A DNA stretch of 37,196 bases from an uncultured Lachnospiraceae bacterium (GCA_910580195.1 CAJTWA010000046.1:1-37196); one strand, 5' to 3'; positions 8,756-16,292 are shown, numbered from the stretch's first letter. Translations and numbers: made by a program. Notes: generated by a model not told the origin, from the letters alone.

Positions 8756-8814
8756 AATAAATTCTACACATAGTGCGCCTTGTTTTTGCAGACTATATGT
8801 AGAATTTATTATAC
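8756..8814 (+). promoter_or_regulatory. 19-bp inverted-repeat operator overlapping the XRE promoter
   Basis: Arms at 8756-8774 (AATAAATTCTACACATAGT) and 8792-8810 are complementary except for one base, with a 17-nt spacer. A -10-like TATTAT (8807-8812) overlaps the right arm, 20 bases upstream of the XRE start codon. The placement fits an autoregulatory operator for the following repressor, and it may also control the divergent small gene. Confidence 0.7.
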
Positions 8815-8830
8815 TGGAAGGGGAATCTTA

Positions 8831-9133
8831 ATGGAAATACTTGGAATTGGAGATAGGCTAAGGAACCTCCGCACCAGCAAGAAACTTTCTTTAAAGCAAG
8901 TATCTGCGCGGCTTGGAATATCTGTCAGCTCTTTGTCTGCATATGAGCTGGAGGAGAAAAAACCGTCTTATAAAAATCTTTTAATGCTTGCAAGGCTCTA
9001 TGATGTTTCCTGTGATTACCTAATAGGGAAGGCAGAAGGCCGTACCCTTGATGTTTCTGGGCTGACGGAACGGGAAATAGATTCTATTGCTGAAATTATT
9101 TCTATTTTGAAAGAAAGCAGGAACCAGGGGTAA
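8831..9133 (+). CDS. XRE/Cro-CI family transcriptional regulator
   Basis: The 100-residue protein has an N-terminal HTH_3 domain (about 6-62): GDRLRNLRTSKKLSLKQVSA, then LGISVSSLSAYELEEKKPSY. The segment after it, DVSCDYLIGKAEG, is the typical end of the domain. A short helical tail follows. The ATG at 8831 is preceded by GGAAGGGG at 8816-8823; an upstream in-frame TTG would put the start before the promoter elements, so I rejected it. It probably represses its own promoter through the 8756-8810 inverted repeat (inference). Confidence 0.88.
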   Translation: MEILGIGDRLRNLRTSKKLSLKQVSARLGISVSSLSAYELEEKKPSYKNLLMLARLYDVSCDYLIGKAEGRTLDVSGLTEREIDSIAEIISILKESRNQG

Positions 9134-9149
9134 AGTTTCCGGGCGTTTT

Positions 9150-9431
9150 TTACTCCCGGATATGCTCCAGCCCCTGCGCAATAATCGTAAGGACATGGGA
9201 ATCCAGCAGGGAATAGTAAATGGTTTTCCCATCCCTGCGGTTTTTCACCAGCCGGTTCTGCTTTAAAATGCTAAGCTGGTGGGAAATGGCGCTTTGGGAC
9301 ATCCCAAGCTCCGCTGCAATGTCATAGACGCACTTCTCCCCGTCCACCAAAGCATGCATAATCTGTAGCCGGGTAGGCGTCCCAAATATTTTAAATAATT
9401 CTGCTAATTTTTCAAATTCATTCTGGTCCAT
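9150..9431 (-). CDS. ArsR/SmtB-family metal-sensing repressor (CzrA-like alpha-5 site)
   Basis: The 93-residue winged-helix protein has its recognition helix in ELGMSQSAISHQLSILKQNR. The C-terminal helix carries D77-x-H79-x10-H90-x2-E93, which matches the alpha-5 zinc/cobalt site of SmtB/CzrA (Asp-x-His-x10-His-x2-His/Glu). Only one Cys lies in the alpha-3 region (EKCVYD), so the arsenic or cadmium type of site is unlikely. Such proteins release DNA when Zn(II) or a similar metal binds. The start at 9431 is supported by AAGGAA just upstream. It converges with the XRE gene. No metal exporter is directly adjacent, although an MntP-like gene lies about 1 kb away. Confidence 0.88.
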   Translation of the reverse strand: MDQNEFEKLAELFKIFGTPTRLQIMHALVDGEKCVYDIAAELGMSQSAISHQLSILKQNRLVKNRRDGKTIYYSLLDSHVLTIIAQGLEHIRE

Positions 9432-9463
9432 GGAAATTCCTTCTTTTTTCCCTCTTTTACAGC

Positions 9464-9512
9464 TGCAAAATGATGTTGGCATGGTGCAAAATGCCTTTGC
9501 AGGCTGCAAAAT
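9464..9512. promoter_or_regulatory. Three phased TGCAAAAT repeats upstream of arsR, candidate operator
   Basis: TGCAAAAT occurs at 9464-9471, 9485-9492 and 9505-9512, spaced 21 and 20 bases, so on the same face of the helix. The last copy is part of the palindrome TTTGCAGGCTGCAAA (9496-9510). The repeats lie 33-81 bases before the ArsR start codon on the minus strand, where a self-regulating repressor would bind. Confidence 0.5.
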
Positions 9513-9622
9513 CCATTTTACATCTGCCCATAGGCATACATAAAAAATAACATACAAGCGGGAAACTGTCAAAAGGAATGTAAAAAGTTTTTAGAAATAG
9601 ACGGTTTACAGGAATTGTCTGA

Positions 9623-9652
9623 TTGCGGATATGCAAGGGGATGTGCTATAAT
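9623..9652 (+). promoter_or_regulatory. Promoter of the dha operon
   Basis: An extended -10, TGCTATAAT (TATAAT at 9647-9652), has a weak -35 TTGCGG at 9623-9628 with an 18-bp spacer. It lies 88 bases upstream of dhaL and downstream of the divergent arsR gene. Confidence 0.65.
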
Positions 9653-9739
9653 ACAAATCAAGAGTTGGTGCAACAGCGAACAAGCCCAAATAGGGATTCA
9701 TTCCGCAGCAAACCGTATCAAACAGAATGGAGGGTTTTT

Positions 9740-10369
9740 ATGGCAACTAAAATATATCAGTGCATGCAGAAAATTGGGGAGGATATCATTGCAAATAAGG
9801 AATTCCTGACAGAATTGGACTCCGCAATCGGGGATGCCGACCACGGGATTAATATGGCGCGGGGATTTACCGAAGTGTTAAGCCAGCTTCCCCAAGAGGA
9901 AGAGGACATCAGCGTAATCCTTAAGAAAACCGGGATGGTGCTGCTGTCAAAGGTAGGCGGCGCATCCGGCCCTTTGTACGGCACGGCATATATGAAGGCA
10001 GCCGGGGCAGTAACTGGGAAGAAGGAGATTACCTTAGAAGATGGGAAAAATATGATGGAGGCTGCCATCGGCGGCATTAAGATGCGCGGCAAGGCAGAGC
10101 GTGGGGAGAAAACCATGCTGGATGCATTGGAGCCAGCCATGGAGGCTTTGGCAAAAGGCATAGAAGCCGGGGAATCTCCGGAAGATTGCTTAACCCATAT
10201 GTGCGAGGCAGCGAAGGAAGGCGTGGAATACACCAAGACCATCCGTGCAACCAAGGGCCGTGCTAGCTATCTGGGGGACAGGAGCATTGGGCACCAAGAC
10301 CCGGGGGCAACGTCTTCCCTGATTACATTAGAAGCAATCCGGGCGTTTTATCTGGAACAAATAAAGTGA
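9740..10369 (+). CDS. dhaL: Dihydroxyacetone kinase subunit DhaL (ADP-binding)
   Basis: This 209-residue subunit holds the ADP/ATP that transfers phosphate to dihydroxyacetone bound on DhaK. The Mg-nucleotide site is in LDSAIGDADHGINM (Asp27, Asp32, Asp34). Family signatures VGGASGPLYGTAY and GRASYLGDRSIGHQDPGA are present. GGAGGG lies just before the ATG at 9740. The stop is followed by dhaM after 7 bases, and dhaK completes the set. Because DhaM is present, the kinase should draw phosphate from PEP through the PTS rather than from free ATP. Confidence 0.96.
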   Translation: MATKIYQCMQKIGEDIIANKEFLTELDSAIGDADHGINMARGFTEVLSQLPQEEEDISVILKKTGMVLLSKVGGASGPLYGTAYMKAAGAVTGKKEITLEDGKNMMEAAIGGIKMRGKAERGEKTMLDALEPAMEALAKGIEAGESPEDCLTHMCEAAKEGVEYTKTIRATKGRASYLGDRSIGHQDPGATSSLITLEAIRAFYLEQIK

Positions 10370-10376
10370 GGGAATT

Positions 10377-10766
10377 ATGGTAGGAATCGTGATTGTATCC
10401 CATAGCAGGAAAGCTGCAGAAGGGATTTTTGAACTGGCAGCCCAGATGGCTGGGGAAGGCCATAAGATGGTGGCAGCCGGCGGCATGGACGACGGCAGCA
10501 TTGGGACGGACGCCATCCGTATCCTCCAAGGGATTCAGGAGGCAAACGATGGGGATGGGGTAGTGATTTTGGCAGATTTAGGGAGCGGGGTCATGAGTTC
10601 AGAAGCAGCCATTGATTTATTAGAAGAGGATATTGAAGTTGTGATTGCAGACGCACCGATTTTGGAAGGGGCTGTGGGGGCGGCTGTGCAGGCATCTGTC
10701 GGCGGCACCCTTGCAGAAGTGGTAGAAGCCGCAGAACAGGCAAGGAACCTTTCCAAGCGGCAGTAG
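10377..10766 (+). CDS. dhaM: PTS-dependent dihydroxyacetone kinase phosphotransferase subunit DhaM
   Basis: The 129-residue protein has an EIIA-mannose-like fold only. His9 in VGIVIVSHSRKAAEG is the phosphorylated residue, which passes phosphate from HPr to the nucleotide on DhaL. DLGSGVMSSEAA and the following segment are typical. It lacks the HPr and EI-like domains fused in E. coli DhaM, as in other single-domain Gram-positive forms. It is 7 bases after dhaL and 101 bases before dhaK in one operon. Confidence 0.95.
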   Translation: MVGIVIVSHSRKAAEGIFELAAQMAGEGHKMVAAGGMDDGSIGTDAIRILQGIQEANDGDGVVILADLGSGVMSSEAAIDLLEEDIEVVIADAPILEGAVGAAVQASVGGTLAEVVEAAEQARNLSKRQ

Positions 10767-10867
10767 CCAGCAAGGGACCAACGGGGCAGGATCCTGACAT
10801 TCCGGAGCGGGGGACGGATTCTGCTTTGTCAAAATAAAAGCAGGACAAGGAGAAGGAGGTATTTGCT

Positions 10868-11863
10868 TTGAAAAAAATGATTAACAAGCCAGACGACGTA
10901 GTGGAAGAAATGTTACAGGGAATGGTAGCAGCCCATCCAGAATATGTAAAACGGGTTGACGGATGCGACGTGGTTGTAAGGGCAGGCGGCTCCCAAGGGA
11001 AAGTGGCATTGGTAAGCGGCGGCGGCAGCGGCCATGAACCGGCGCACGGCGGCTATGTTGGGAAGGGCATGCTGGATGCAGCAGTTGCAGGGGCGATGTT
11101 TACTTCACCCACCCCCGACCAAGTGTATGAAGCCATCAAGGCATGTGACGGCGGCAAAGGCGTGCTTTTAGTCATCAAGAATTACACAGGCGACGTGATG
11201 AACTTTGAAATGGCAGCAGAGATGGCGGCTGACGAAGGCATTACGGTAGAGCAGGTGATTGTAAATGATGACGTTGCAGTGGAAAACAGCACATGGACAA
11301 CCGGAAGAAGAGGGATTGCAGGCACTATTTTCGTACATAAGATTGCAGGCGCTTGTGCAGAAGAAGGCGGGGATTTACAGGCGGTGAAAGCCGTAGCAGA
11401 AAAAGTAATTGCAAATGTGCGCACCATGGGCATGGCAATTGCGCCTTGCACTGTCCCAGCAGCAGGGAAACCGAGCTTCGAGCTGGGGGATAATGAAGTG
11501 GAAATCGGAATGGGAATCCATGGCGAGCCGGGGACCCACAGGGAAGAAATCCGCACGGTCAGCGAAACCACCGATACCTTGCTGGAGAAAATCTTTGCAG
11601 AAGATATCTACCACGAAGGCGATGAAGTAGCAGTTATGGTAAACGGCCTTGGCGGCACCCCCTTGCAGGAATTATATCTGGCGAACTTAAGGGTATCCCA
11701 AGTGCTTGCAGAGAAAAAGATTACGGTTGCTAAGACCTTGGTTGGCAATTTCATGACTTCCATTGACATGGCTGGGTACTCGGTATCGCTGCTGAAGCTG
11801 GATGATGAATTGAAGAAATATCTGGCTGCACCAGCAGACACGCCTGCATTTGTACAGGCATAA
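10868..11863 (+). CDS. dhaK: Dihydroxyacetone kinase subunit DhaK (substrate-binding)
   Basis: This 331-residue subunit binds dihydroxyacetone covalently through a His. That residue is His218 in GMGIHGEPG, the same position as in E. coli DhaK. Other family signatures are VSGGGSGHEPAHGGYVGKG and KNYTGDVMNFE. The start is TTG at 10868: AAGGAGG at 10854-10860 is 7 bases upstream, while the next ATG (10877) would be 16 bases away. The operon order is L-M-K instead of the common K-L-M. The product, dihydroxyacetone phosphate, enters glycolysis, linking this operon to glycerol or dihydroxyacetone use. Confidence 0.96.
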   Translation: MKKMINKPDDVVEEMLQGMVAAHPEYVKRVDGCDVVVRAGGSQGKVALVSGGGSGHEPAHGGYVGKGMLDAAVAGAMFTSPTPDQVYEAIKACDGGKGVLLVIKNYTGDVMNFEMAAEMAADEGITVEQVIVNDDVAVENSTWTTGRRGIAGTIFVHKIAGACAEEGGDLQAVKAVAEKVIANVRTMGMAIAPCTVPAAGKPSFELGDNEVEIGMGIHGEPGTHREEIRTVSETTDTLLEKIFAEDIYHEGDEVAVMVNGLGGTPLQELYLANLRVSQVLAEKKITVAKTLVGNFMTSIDMAGYSVSLLKLDDELKKYLAAPADTPAFVQA

Positions 11864-11877
11864 AGAGTGGCTATGAT

Positions 11878-11910
11878 AGGCTGCCGCAGGATTTGCGGCA
11901 GCCTGTTTTT
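11878..11910 (+). terminator. Intrinsic terminator of the dha operon
   Basis: A perfect 10-bp GC-rich stem, AGGCTGCCGC with its complement (11878-11887/11895-11904), has a 7-nt loop and is followed by GTTTTT. It lies 15 bases after the dhaK stop. Confidence 0.92.
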
Positions 11911-11911
11911 C

Positions 11912-11964
11912 CTAGAGCGTGCCTGCCCCAGCAAAGCGTAGGCATGTGCCCTTTGTTTGGCACA
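11912..11964 (+). repeat. Partial copy of the foldback-element core
   Basis: Positions 11923-11946 match 4749-4772 at 22 of 24 bases (CTGCCCCAGCAAAGCG, two changes, then GGCATG). Both copies begin near CTAG and are followed by a TTTGGCA or TTTGCCA segment. It is a dispersed extragenic sequence placed directly after the dha terminator. Confidence 0.6.
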
Positions 11965-12030
11965 AATTGGAAATGGGGCAGATAAGGTACATGTCCGCAG
12001 AAATTAAGGCAGGGAAGAAAGAACAAACAT

Positions 12031-14013
12031 ATGAATATTTTATTAGTCGCCATAAATGCAAAATACATCCATTCCAACCTTGCAGTTTACAGCCTGAAAT
12101 CTTATGCAAAAGAATATCAGGAGCATATCAAGATTGCAGAATATACCATCAACCACCCAGTAAGTTATATTTTACAGGAGATTTACAAACAGGGACCGGA
12201 TGTCCTGTGCTTCTCCTGTTATATCTGGAATTTCCGGTACGTGCAGGAACTTATTACAGAACTCCATAAGCTGCGCCCTTCCTTGCCCATCTGGGTCGGA
12301 GGCCCGGAAGTGTCCTATGGGCCGGAGCTTTTTTTGGGACATAATCCCGGCGCCGCAGGCGTCATGCTTGGGGAAGGGGAGGGCACGTTCCGGGAACTGT
12401 GCCGTTTTTATCTGGCAAAAGATGGAGCGGTGCAGGGCAGGGAGGACATGCCTGCGCCAGATGGCATAGGGCAGGGCAGGGAGGGCATGTTTGCGCCAGA
12501 TGGCATAGGGCAAGATAAGGAGGGCATGTTTGCGCCAGATGGCATAGGGCAAGGCAAGGAGGACATGCCTGCGCCAGATGGCATAGGGCAGGGCAAGGGG
12601 AAAGGGTGCCGGAAAGATGGAATGGCTCTGGAACTAAGGCGGCACAGGGAACATGTGGAAGAGGGTGCGAAGGAGCTAGAGGACATTGCAGGGATTTTGT
12701 TCCGGGATGGGGCAGGAAAACTAATAAAAACCCCGCAAAGGGCTCCCCTGCCCATGGACAGCCTTCCGTTCTGTTATAGCAGCCTAGAGGGGTTTGAACA
12801 TAGGATATTGTACTATGAAACAAGCCGCGGCTGCCCCTTTTCCTGCACCTACTGCTTATCCTCCCTAGAGAAAAGCCTTCGGTTCCGCCCATTTTCCCTG
12901 GTTAAGCCGGAACTGGATTTTTTCCTAGGGCATCAGGTGCCGCAGGTGAAGTTCGTAGACCGTACCTTCAACTGTAGCCACAGCCATGCCATGGAAATCT
13001 GGCGGTATATCAAAGAACATGACAACGGCATTACCAATTTTCATTTTGAGGTATCTGCGGACTTGCTTTCCGAAGAAGAGCTTGCGCTGATTGCATCTAT
13101 GCGGCCGGGGCTGGTCCAGTTGGAAATCGGCGTCCAGTCCACCCATGGGCCTACCATACAGGAAATCCACAGGTCCATGGACCTTGGCAGGCTGGAACGG
13201 GCGGTAGCAAGGCTGCAGCAGGCAGGGAACGTCCACCAGCATCTGGACCTGATTGCAGGGCTGCCCAAAGAAGATTTCCCCACCTTTGCAGAATCTTTCC
13301 GGCAGGTGTACCAGTGGAAACCCCAGCAATTGCAGCTTGGCTTCTTAAAGGTGCTGAAAGGCTCTTGGATGTACCAGCACAGGGAGGAATACGGGCTGGT
13401 GTACCAAGAACAGCCCCCTTATGAGGTACTTGCTACCAAGTGGCTTTCCTTTGGGGAACTTTTAGATATCAAGCTGGCAGAAGAAATGCTGGAGGTGTAT
13501 TACAACAGCGGCCAATTCGGGATGACAATGAAGGTGCTGGAGCTTACCATGGACAACCCTTTTTACCTGTTTCTGGAGCTGGGAAAGTTTTACGAAAAAC
13601 GGGGGCTTTTGGCAATCAGCCATTCCCGCCTGCAAAGGTGCAGGATTTTGCTGGAATTTACAGAGCTAACCGACCCATCCCATCTGGAACTTTACAAGGA
13701 AACACTGACCTTTGACCTGTATTTCCGGGAAAATATGAAGACACGCCCAAGCTGGGCGCCGGACAGGGCAGAATTTAAGGAAATCACAAGGAAATACTGC
13801 AAGAAAGGGAAATTATCTCATGCAGAGCCTTTTTGGCATGATATGGAAACTGTGCTGCAGCAAAAGACGCTGGGGGAATACCCGAAGAAGCTGCCAGAAA
13901 GGCAGTTTTACTTGTTTTCCTATGGGAAAAAAGACCCCCTGACGGGGCAGGCAGAAGTGAGGAAAATAGGAAATGACCAAGAGGACGAAACAGATTTTGG
14001 AACGGCTGGATGA
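12031..14013 (+). CDS. B12-binding-type radical SAM protein (DUF4080 family) with a repeat insert
   Basis: The 660-residue protein has an N-terminal cobalamin-binding-type Rossmann domain (about 1-130, MNILLVAINAKYIHSNLAVY). The radical SAM domain has CPFSCTYC (about 268-275), the three Cys of the 4Fe-4S cluster that cleaves S-adenosylmethionine. A C-terminal DUF4080-like region follows. The reaction is unknown. Between the two domains, residues about 135-186 consist of four 13-residue repeats (QGREDMPAPDGIG and variants), which is not a family feature. Its 3' end overlaps the nth start by 41 bases, so the two are translationally linked. Only a weak AGGGAAG precedes the start. Confidence 0.88.
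   Translation: MNILLVAINAKYIHSNLAVYSLKSYAKEYQEHIKIAEYTINHPVSYILQEIYKQGPDVLCFSCYIWNFRYVQELITELHKLRPSLPIWVGGPEVSYGPELFLGHNPGAAGVMLGEGEGTFRELCRFYLAKDGAVQGREDMPAPDGIGQGREGMFAPDGIGQDKEGMFAPDGIGQGKEDMPAPDGIGQGKGKGCRKDGMALELRRHREHVEEGAKELEDIAGILFRDGAGKLIKTPQRAPLPMDSLPFCYSSLEGFEHRILYYETSRGCPFSCTYCLSSLEKSLRFRPFSLVKPELDFFLGHQVPQVKFVDRTFNCSHSHAMEIWRYIKEHDNGITNFHFEVSADLLSEEELALIASMRPGLVQLEIGVQSTHGPTIQEIHRSMDLGRLERAVARLQQAGNVHQHLDLIAGLPKEDFPTFAESFRQVYQWKPQQLQLGFLKVLKGSWMYQHREEYGLVYQEQPPYEVLATKWLSFGELLDIKLAEEMLEVYYNSGQFGMTMKVLELTMDNPFYLFLELGKFYEKRGLLAISHSRLQRCRILLEFTELTDPSHLELYKETLTFDLYFRENMKTRPSWAPDRAEFKEITRKYCKKGKLSHAEPFWHDMETVLQQKTLGEYPKKLPERQFYLFSYGKKDPLTGQAEVRKIGNDQEDETDFGTAG
12433..12588 (+). repeat. 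Four in-frame 39-bp tandem repeats (minisatellite) in the radical SAM gene
   Basis: Units start at 12433, 12472, 12511 and 12550, each exactly 39 bases, followed by a partial fifth. Each encodes 13 residues ending APDGIG. Units 1 and 4 read DMPAPDGIG and units 2 and 3 read GMFAPDGIG, which suggests expansion by slippage or unequal crossing-over. The length is a multiple of three, so copy-number change would keep the frame. Confidence 0.95.
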
Positions 14014-14605
14014 AGCGTACGGCAGGGAGTACCGCTGTTACCTGAACCATGAAAATGCGTGGCAGCTTTTAATTGCTGTCATTATGAGCGCCCAATGCAC
14101 GGATACTAGGGTAAATATTGTGACGAAGGATTTGTTCCAGAAGTACGATACGTTGGAAAAATTCGCATATGCAGATATCGGGGAATTGGAGCAGGACATC
14201 CATTCCGTCGGCTTTTACCACAATAAGGCCCGGAACATTATTTTGTCCGCACGGAAACTGGTGGAGGAGTTTGGCGGCGAAGTGCCTAGGAGCCTAGAAG
14301 ATTTGACTTCCTTGCCAGGAGTGGGGCGCAAAACGGCCAACGTCATCCGGGGGAATATTTACCATGAGCCCAGCGTGGTGGTGGACACCCATGTGAAGCG
14401 GATTTCCAAACGCCTTGGGCTCACCAAGGAGGACGACCCGGTGAAGGTGGAGTATGACTTGATGAAAGCCCTCCCCAAGGACCACTGGATTCTCTACAAT
14501 ATCCAGATTATCACGCTGGGCAGGAGCATCTGTACCGCCCGTGCGCCGAAATGCAGCGAGTGTTTCCTAAGCGATGTCTGCCGGGCGGGCTGTAAGAAAA
14601 AATAG
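13973..14605 (+). CDS. nth: Endonuclease III (DNA glycosylase/AP lyase)
   Basis: This 210-residue base-excision repair enzyme removes oxidised pyrimidines. The helix-hairpin-helix LPGVGRKTANVI contains the catalytic Lys, and VVDTHVKRISKRL has the catalytic Asp. The C-terminal 4Fe-4S motif C-x6-C-x2-C-x5-C is complete (CTARAPKCSECFLSDVC). Full family length. The start overlaps the preceding radical SAM gene by 41 bases. A DnaQ-like exonuclease follows 30 bases after the stop. Confidence 0.97.
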   Translation: MTKRTKQILERLDEAYGREYRCYLNHENAWQLLIAVIMSAQCTDTRVNIVTKDLFQKYDTLEKFAYADIGELEQDIHSVGFYHNKARNIILSARKLVEEFGGEVPRSLEDLTSLPGVGRKTANVIRGNIYHEPSVVVDTHVKRISKRLGLTKEDDPVKVEYDLMKALPKDHWILYNIQIITLGRSICTARAPKCSECFLSDVCRAGCKKK

Positions 14606-14635
14606 GAAAAGGGAACGGAAGAAAGCGAGGGAACC

Positions 14636-15358
14636 ATGCTGGAAAATTATGTAGTAGTAGATTTGGAAATGACAGGGCTGCACCCCAAGACGGACCGCAT
14701 ACTGGAAATCGGTGCAGTAAAAGTGGAAAACGGCCGGTGCTCCGGCACCTTCCACCAGATGGTAAACCCCCATACCGGACTGTCCGAGGAGGTAAAAGAC
14801 CTGACGGGGATTACGGAGGAACTGGCAGAAAGGGGCTGCGAGGCAGAAGCTGCCGTTACGGAATTCCGGGCCTTTGCAGAAGGGTTCCCCTTGGTAGGCC
14901 ACAACCTTATATTTGACTACAGTTTCTTAAAGCAATGCGCCGCCAACCATGGACTCCCCTTTGAAAAGGACGGCTTGGACACCTTAAAGCTGGCGCGCAA
15001 ATTTCTCCCAGAAGCGGAAAAGAAAACACTGGATTACCTGTGCGCATGGCTTTCCATCCCCCGCGCCCAAAGCCACCGGGCGTTAGAGGACGCCAAAGCC
15101 ACTGCAGCCCTTTTCCAGTATTTGCAGCAGTTTGAGCCGGGGGAGCCGGAGGCTTTCCTTCCCAAACCCCTCCTGTACAAGGCAAAAAAGCAGGGCCCAG
15201 CATCCAAAAGGCAAAAAAAACGCTTGAAAGAATTGGCAGACTGGCATAAAATAGAGCTGAATGTTGAGATAGACAGCTTGACAAGGAGCGAAGCTTCCCG
15301 GATGACGGATAAAATTTTGGCGGCATATGGAAAGATACCGAAGGATGGACCAATATAA
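14636..15358 (+). CDS. DEDDh 3'-5' exonuclease (DnaQ/PolC epsilon-like)
   Basis: The 240-residue protein has an RNase-T/DnaQ exonuclease domain at about 5-170. Exo I is VVVDLEMTGLHP (metal-binding Asp and Glu), Exo II is VGHNLIFDYSFL, and Exo III is SHRALEDAKAT with the catalytic His and Asp, giving the DEDDh class. A Lys-rich tail of about 50 residues (KAKKQGPASKRQKKRLKELA) may contact nucleic acid. GAGGG precedes the ATG. It is 30 bases downstream of nth, which suggests a DNA-repair operon. Its specific substrate cannot be read from the sequence. Confidence 0.92.
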   Translation: MLENYVVVDLEMTGLHPKTDRILEIGAVKVENGRCSGTFHQMVNPHTGLSEEVKDLTGITEELAERGCEAEAAVTEFRAFAEGFPLVGHNLIFDYSFLKQCAANHGLPFEKDGLDTLKLARKFLPEAEKKTLDYLCAWLSIPRAQSHRALEDAKATAALFQYLQQFEPGEPEAFLPKPLLYKAKKQGPASKRQKKRLKELADWHKIELNVEIDSLTRSEASRMTDKILAAYGKIPKDGPI

Positions 15359-15395
15359 TTCCACAGCCGCCGGAACTCAGCCTTCATCCTAGAGT

Positions 15396-15448
15396 GTGTT
15401 TGAAAAATGCTTTTTGGCAGATGTATTCCACAATGATTTTTCAAACAC
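15396..15448. terminator. Convergent hairpin between the exonuclease gene and the minus-strand unit
   Basis: GTGTTTGAAAAAT (15396-15408) pairs perfectly with 15436-15448 over 13 bases across a 27-nt loop. It lies exactly between convergent stops at 15358 and 15452. The loop is long for a classic terminator, so the role is moderately supported. Confidence 0.55.
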
Positions 15449-15451
15449 GCG

Positions 15452-16060
15452 TTAGGGCCCGATTTGCTTAAGCATGCCTAAAATAGGCTCCTTCATTAAG
15501 GAATTAAGGCCAGAAGCCGCCTTACGCAAGCCTTCTATTTTCCCAGATTCCCCTTGCTGCTGGTACAATTTTGCCAGAAGCTGGTAGGTAGCCTTAATAT
15601 CGCTCCCAGCCGCCACGGCAAATTCCAGCACGGAAATAGCCTCAGGCGCATATCCCAGCTCTTCCAGCCGGTGCCCCCAAGTGTTCAGCGTGCGCACCAG
15701 CAAGGTGAAGTTCTGGTCATACTGGGTTAAAGAAGGCAGGTTGGCTGCGCCGTAAGTAAGCTTTAAGTCCGTGTTGCTGATGCCCGTCAGGTTCAGGATT
15801 TTTTCATCCTTCAGCTTCTTTACCTGTTCCTCGCATTGCTTTAAGGTACCGTCCGGAAATAAAGCGAAGGGCAGCGATACGCCGGTGAAGTCCACATAAT
15901 CCAGATTGGAAATATCCTGCTTGCGGGTTGCATTTGCAGTATTTTCCCGCTCCCAGAAGTCAAGTTCCGTTTTTTTGCGGCTGCGGTCTGCTTTGCGGCG
16001 TTTATAGGAAACAACAACGACAAAAATCATGACCCATCCGAATAGTACAGGGATTCTCAT
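15452..16060 (-). CDS. Membrane-anchored protein with a TPR-like C-terminal part
   Basis: The 202-residue protein has one N-terminal transmembrane segment (about 4-19, RIPVLFGWVMIFVVVVSY), then a basic stretch (KRRKADRSRKK), so the rest is probably cytoplasmic. The C-terminal half (about 125-195) is helical: LEELGYAPEAISVLEFAVAA, then DIKATYQLLAKLYQQQG, the pattern of tetratricopeptide repeats. TPR regions bind other proteins. The start at 16060 overlaps the end of a tiny upstream reading frame by 4 bases. It is driven by a strong minus-strand promoter at 16264-16292. The specific function is unknown. Confidence 0.75.
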   Translation of the reverse strand: MRIPVLFGWVMIFVVVVSYKRRKADRSRKKTELDFWERENTANATRKQDISNLDYVDFTGVSLPFALFPDGTLKQCEEQVKKLKDEKILNLTGISNTDLKLTYGAANLPSLTQYDQNFTLLVRTLNTWGHRLEELGYAPEAISVLEFAVAAGSDIKATYQLLAKLYQQQGESGKIEGLRKAASGLNSLMKEPILGMLKQIGP

Positions 16061-16173
16061 AACATTCCGATTCCTTTCTTTTGAAAATAGTAAAACATTG
16101 CATTGATGAAAATGGAGGTGAGCCCGATGATGAATTTCCATAACCCAAAAACGAAAAAAACCTTTGCGGCCAT
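16057..16173 (-). CDS. Possible small single-span membrane protein
   Basis: The 38-codon frame encodes a hydrophobic helix (FFVFGLWKFIIGLTSIFINA) and a basic end (QKKGIG). Its stop overlaps the start of the next gene by 4 bases, a sign of translational coupling. The frame is open further upstream to an ATG at 16263, but that ATG touches the -10 element of the promoter and would precede the transcript start, so I use the internal ATG. No ribosome binding site is visible, so translation is uncertain. Confidence 0.4.
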   Translation of the reverse strand: MAAKVFFVFGLWKFIIGLTSIFINAMFYYFQKKGIGML

Positions 16174-16263
16174 TGTGGCGCTAATCTTAGTGGCATCTAT
16201 GGTAGTGTCTTTATTTCTGGCAGCATTTATGTAGGCATACGCAGCACACCTGCATCTGTTCAT

Positions 16264-16292
16264 AATATACAGAAAGTATGGTATTATGTCAA
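16264..16292 (-). promoter_or_regulatory. Strong minus-strand promoter for the membrane/TPR-like unit
   Basis: On the minus strand, TTGACA (16287-16292) is separated by 17 bases from TATATT (16264-16269). It is divergent from the vanW promoter 22 bases away. Confidence 0.85.

Noticed and set aside
8780..8830. A TTG start giving a longer XRE protein
   Set aside because: It would begin upstream of the likely promoter -10 and inside the operator spacer; the ATG at 8831 has a good ribosome site.
9432..9572. An N-terminal extension of the ArsR-like protein by 47 codons
   Set aside because: The extension is unlike the family and runs through the operator-like repeats; a good ribosome site lies before the Met at 9431.
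12172..12892. Long minus-strand frames rich in Cys, Pro and Leu inside the radical SAM gene
   Set aside because: They are the antisense of the 39-bp repeats and the surrounding gene; the sense frame has clear domains.
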